A stretch of 64,000 nucleotides of DNA from Longimicrobium sp. (GTDB lineage Bacteria > Gemmatimonadota > Gemmatimonadetes > Longimicrobiales > Longimicrobiaceae): the NCBI GenBank assembly GCA_036377595.1, contig DASUYB010000017.1, positions 1-64,000 of the forward strand. Reading direction: 5' to 3'. The position numbers and the translations under genes are program-made. Below the pieces are notes generated by a model that made no database searches, was not told where the DNA came from, and was given only the letters and a program-made list of their open reading frames with translations. Position 1 is the first letter of the stretch; each line of letters opens with the position of its first letter. This document shows, piece by piece, positions 62,384 through 64,000 of this stretch.

Positions 62384-63253
62384 ATGACAGATGAGATGAG
62401 CGAGACCGGGCAGGAGATCAACCCGCAGATCGAGCAGGCGAGGCAGGCGCTGGAGGGGATCGTGGTGGTCCTGTGGCAGACGCAGGACTACGTGAACATC
62501 GCCGGCACCATCCGGGCGATGAAGAACTTCGGTCTGACGCGCCTGCGCCTGGTCAGCCCCGCGCTGTGGGACCCTTATCGCATCGAGGGGATCGCGCACG
62601 ACACCAAGGACATCGTGGCGTGCACGGAGATCTTCGACACGCTCGACGAGGCGCTGGCCGACTGCTCGTACGTGATCGGGATGACCGCGCGCGAGCGCCG
62701 CGCCAAGCGCGCCGTGGCCCGCCCGCGCGACCTCGCGCCCGAGCTGCTCGCGCGCGTCACGTCGCCGTCCGGCGAGGAGGCGTCGGGGCCGATCGCGCTG
62801 CTGTTCGGGCGCGAGGACAAGGGGCTGAGCAACGAGGCGCTCGACCTCTGCCACCGCACCTGCATCATCCCCACGACGGAGCACGCGTCGCTGAACCTGG
62901 CGCAGGCGGTGCTGCTGATGGCGTACGAGCTGTGGATGGCGGCCGCCGGCACCGCGCTGCCGTTCAAGCCGCCCCGCCGCGACGCGCCGCCGCCCACCGT
63001 CGAGCTGCTGCGGGTGGTGTTCGACGACATGGAGCGCGCGCTCTGGGCCATCGACTTCTTCAAGACGCGCAACAGCGAGAGCGTGATGCGCACCCTGCGC
63101 GAGCTCGTCCGCCGCGCCGACGTGGACGCGCGCGAGGCCGGCTTCCTGCGCGCCATGGCCATCGAGGTGGTGAAGTACCTGAAGCGCGCCGGCGTCTACG
63201 AGGAGCGTGGGCCGGCGGCGAAGGAGGAGGGAGTGGGGGAAGCGGCGGAGTAA
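62384..63253 (+). CDS. trmJ: RNA methyltransferase TrmJ/SpoU family (tRNA 2'-O-methyltransferase)
   Basis: The 289-residue protein starts at ATG 62384. SPOUT motifs: GIVVVLWQTQDYVNIAGTIR (motif 1) at about 25-44, LLFGREDKGLSNEALDLCHR (motif 2) and ASLNLAQAVLLMAYELWMAA (motif 3), forming the trefoil-knot AdoMet site. The C-terminal helical extension (VFDDMERALWAIDFFKTRNS, ESVMRTLRELVRRADVDARE) matches TrmJ, which methylates position 32 of tRNAs. Cytoplasmic; single gene with a repeat just upstream. Confidence 0.88.
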   Translation: MTDEMSETGQEINPQIEQARQALEGIVVVLWQTQDYVNIAGTIRAMKNFGLTRLRLVSPALWDPYRIEGIAHDTKDIVACTEIFDTLDEALADCSYVIGMTARERRAKRAVARPRDLAPELLARVTSPSGEEASGPIALLFGREDKGLSNEALDLCHRTCIIPTTEHASLNLAQAVLLMAYELWMAAAGTALPFKPPRRDAPPPTVELLRVVFDDMERALWAIDFFKTRNSESVMRTLRELVRRADVDAREAGFLRAMAIEVVKYLKRAGVYEERGPAAKEEGVGEAAE

Positions 63254-63260
63254 GGCCGCG

Positions 63261-63476
63261 TCAGGCGTCTTCCTCCGTGTAGCCCGGCTCGCCGGGGAGC
63301 TTGATCTCCCAGGGATCGACGTGCTCGATCCTCTCGTTCCGCCAAAGGACCATCGGTACGCCCCCCGCGCGGTGCCGCCGGACGGCATCGCCAAACGCGA
63401 GACCGAATGCCTCGTCAATCGCCGAGCGGTCGCGGATCACCGCTTCGATGTCCTTCCCTGCGCGCTTCGCTCCCAT
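63261..63476 (-). CDS. Small protein downstream of the zeta-toxin-like kinase
   Basis: A 71-residue protein starting at ATG 63476, placed correctly behind AGGAGGTGATCGTC; the GTG at 63485 is too close to that site. It reads MGAKRAGKDIEAVIRDRSAI, then DEAFGLAFGDAVRRHRAGGV and ends in an acidic tail (KLPGEPGYTEEDA). No known domain. The gene starts inside or next to the stop of the kinase gene (TGA at 63482-63484), so the two are coupled. Small partner proteins of this kind often accompany zeta-type kinases; an antitoxin role is inference. Confidence 0.65.
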   Translation of the reverse strand: MGAKRAGKDIEAVIRDRSAIDEAFGLAFGDAVRRHRAGGVPMVLWRNERIEHVDPWEIKLPGEPGYTEEDA

Positions 63477-63481
63477 GACGA

Positions 63482-64000
63482 TCACCTCCTGTGCTTCCTT
63501 GCGGGCGGCGCTACTAGCGTCGCCCAGTCACCTGCTTTCAGAATCTGGCAGGCCGCATCACCCACGCCAAGTGCGACGGGAGCCAGGCGGCCGGAATTCG
63601 CTCTCGTCGCATCGTACACCATCCAATCGGTCACGGCCCACCGATACACCTCGCGGAAGTTGTCGATACTGCGATTGTACCGCCGCCGTACGTCCTCAGG
63701 CGGGACAGCATGGCCTCCGAGCCGCACCCGGGTAGTGACGCGCTCAACGGAGAACTCGGCGGAAGGCACCCACAAATAGAACAGGTGGATGGCATAGCCG
63801 TCGGCGCGGAGGCGCTCGAGGGTGCGGCGATGCGCGAGGCCGGAGAGCGTGGTCTCGAACGCGAAGTCGGCGCGTGCGCGGCGGAGCTCGTCCAGCCGCG
63901 CTAGCATGATGCGGCCGGCCTGCATCGCGGCCGAGGCGGGATCGAACCCGGCCAGCCCCTGGGCGATGACGTCCGCGTTCACGAACGTGCCGACCTCGAA
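63482..64000 (-). CDS. Zeta-toxin-like P-loop kinase, N-terminus outside the window
   Basis: The frame is open to the window edge (172 codons). Visible features are FVNADVIAQGLAGFDPASAA at the edge, AGRIMLARLDELRRARADFA, FETTLSGLAHRRTLERLRAD (substrate-side Thr-Ser pattern), and IHLFYLWVPSAEFSVERVTT, followed by RVRLGGHAVPPEDVRRRYNR. The Walker A loop must lie just beyond the edge. This is the UDP-N-acetylglucosamine kinase-like zeta family in the broad sense, used in toxin-antitoxin systems and in other ATP-dependent roles. Chromosomal copies of this subtype often have no proven toxicity. Confidence 0.8.
   Translation of the reverse strand, partial: FEVGTFVNADVIAQGLAGFDPASAAMQAGRIMLARLDELRRARADFAFETTLSGLAHRRTLERLRADGYAIHLFYLWVPSAEFSVERVTTRVRLGGHAVPPEDVRRRYNRSIDNFREVYRWAVTDWMVYDATRANSGRLAPVALGVGDAACQILKAGDWATLVAPPARKHRR

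Overview
The window is 64 kb of very GC-rich, gene-dense bacterial chromosome. Codons end almost entirely in G or C, genes sit on both strands, and I found no tRNA, rRNA, CRISPR array or intact insertion sequence. An alternative complex III operon, small peptides with a leader of the LDLDxLxVxSFET type, and numerous Longimicrobium-like conserved hypotheticals suggest a member of Gemmatimonadota, probably near Longimicrobium. That placement is inference from protein character, not from a marker gene.

Layout. 1-6.4 kb: an E1-like/nitroreductase fusion cut by the window edge, a SIMPL-domain protein, an L,D-transpeptidase, and a damaged locus where a DUF3052 gene and a HExxH-peptidase gene have been joined out of frame. 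6.6-17.4 kb: housekeeping genes (phosphoribosyltransferase, rho, queuosine-precursor transporter, C26 glutamine amidotransferase, esterase, HAD phosphatase, PEGA lipoprotein, an EF-G homologue with an altered G4 motif, a secreted DUF6624 protein). 17.8-24.9 kb: a leftward RiPP cluster of the grasp-with-spasm type, consisting of a double-glycine precursor, an ATP-grasp ligase, an unknown 139-residue protein, a SPASM-domain maturase without a radical-SAM motif, a C39-peptidase ABC exporter and a HlyD-type adaptor with a very long N-terminal extension. 25.3-33.8 kb: a LuxE-like acyl-protein synthetase and a LuxC-like acyl-CoA reductase, separated by a YfiT-like DinB protein, two unknown envelope proteins, a PBP4-type carboxypeptidase and a zinc-ribbon membrane protein. 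34-43.3 kb: an outer-membrane barrel protein, three coupled lipoproteins (two are paralogues), a CPBP protease, a BON lipoprotein, a lytic transglycosylase, unknown membrane proteins and an orphan pinensin-like precursor peptide. 43.4-51 kb: acyl-CoA dehydrogenase, SDR, FadJ-like beta-oxidation protein, MBL hydrolase, and a CoA-binding protein. 51.3-59.2 kb: the complete actABCDEF respiratory operon. 59.4-64 kb: L,D-transpeptidase, PHP protein, TrmJ-like RNA methyltransferase, and a zeta-toxin-like kinase with a small partner, cut by the window edge.

Much of the intergenic DNA is occupied by at least six families of dispersed imperfect inverted repeats built of short direct repeats. Many begin within a few bases of a stop codon, suggesting either terminator function or a mobile repeat that targets gene ends. 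One of them appears to have removed the 5' end of a Cys-rich peptide gene.

All assignments come from reading the sequence and from remembered family features; no database search was run.
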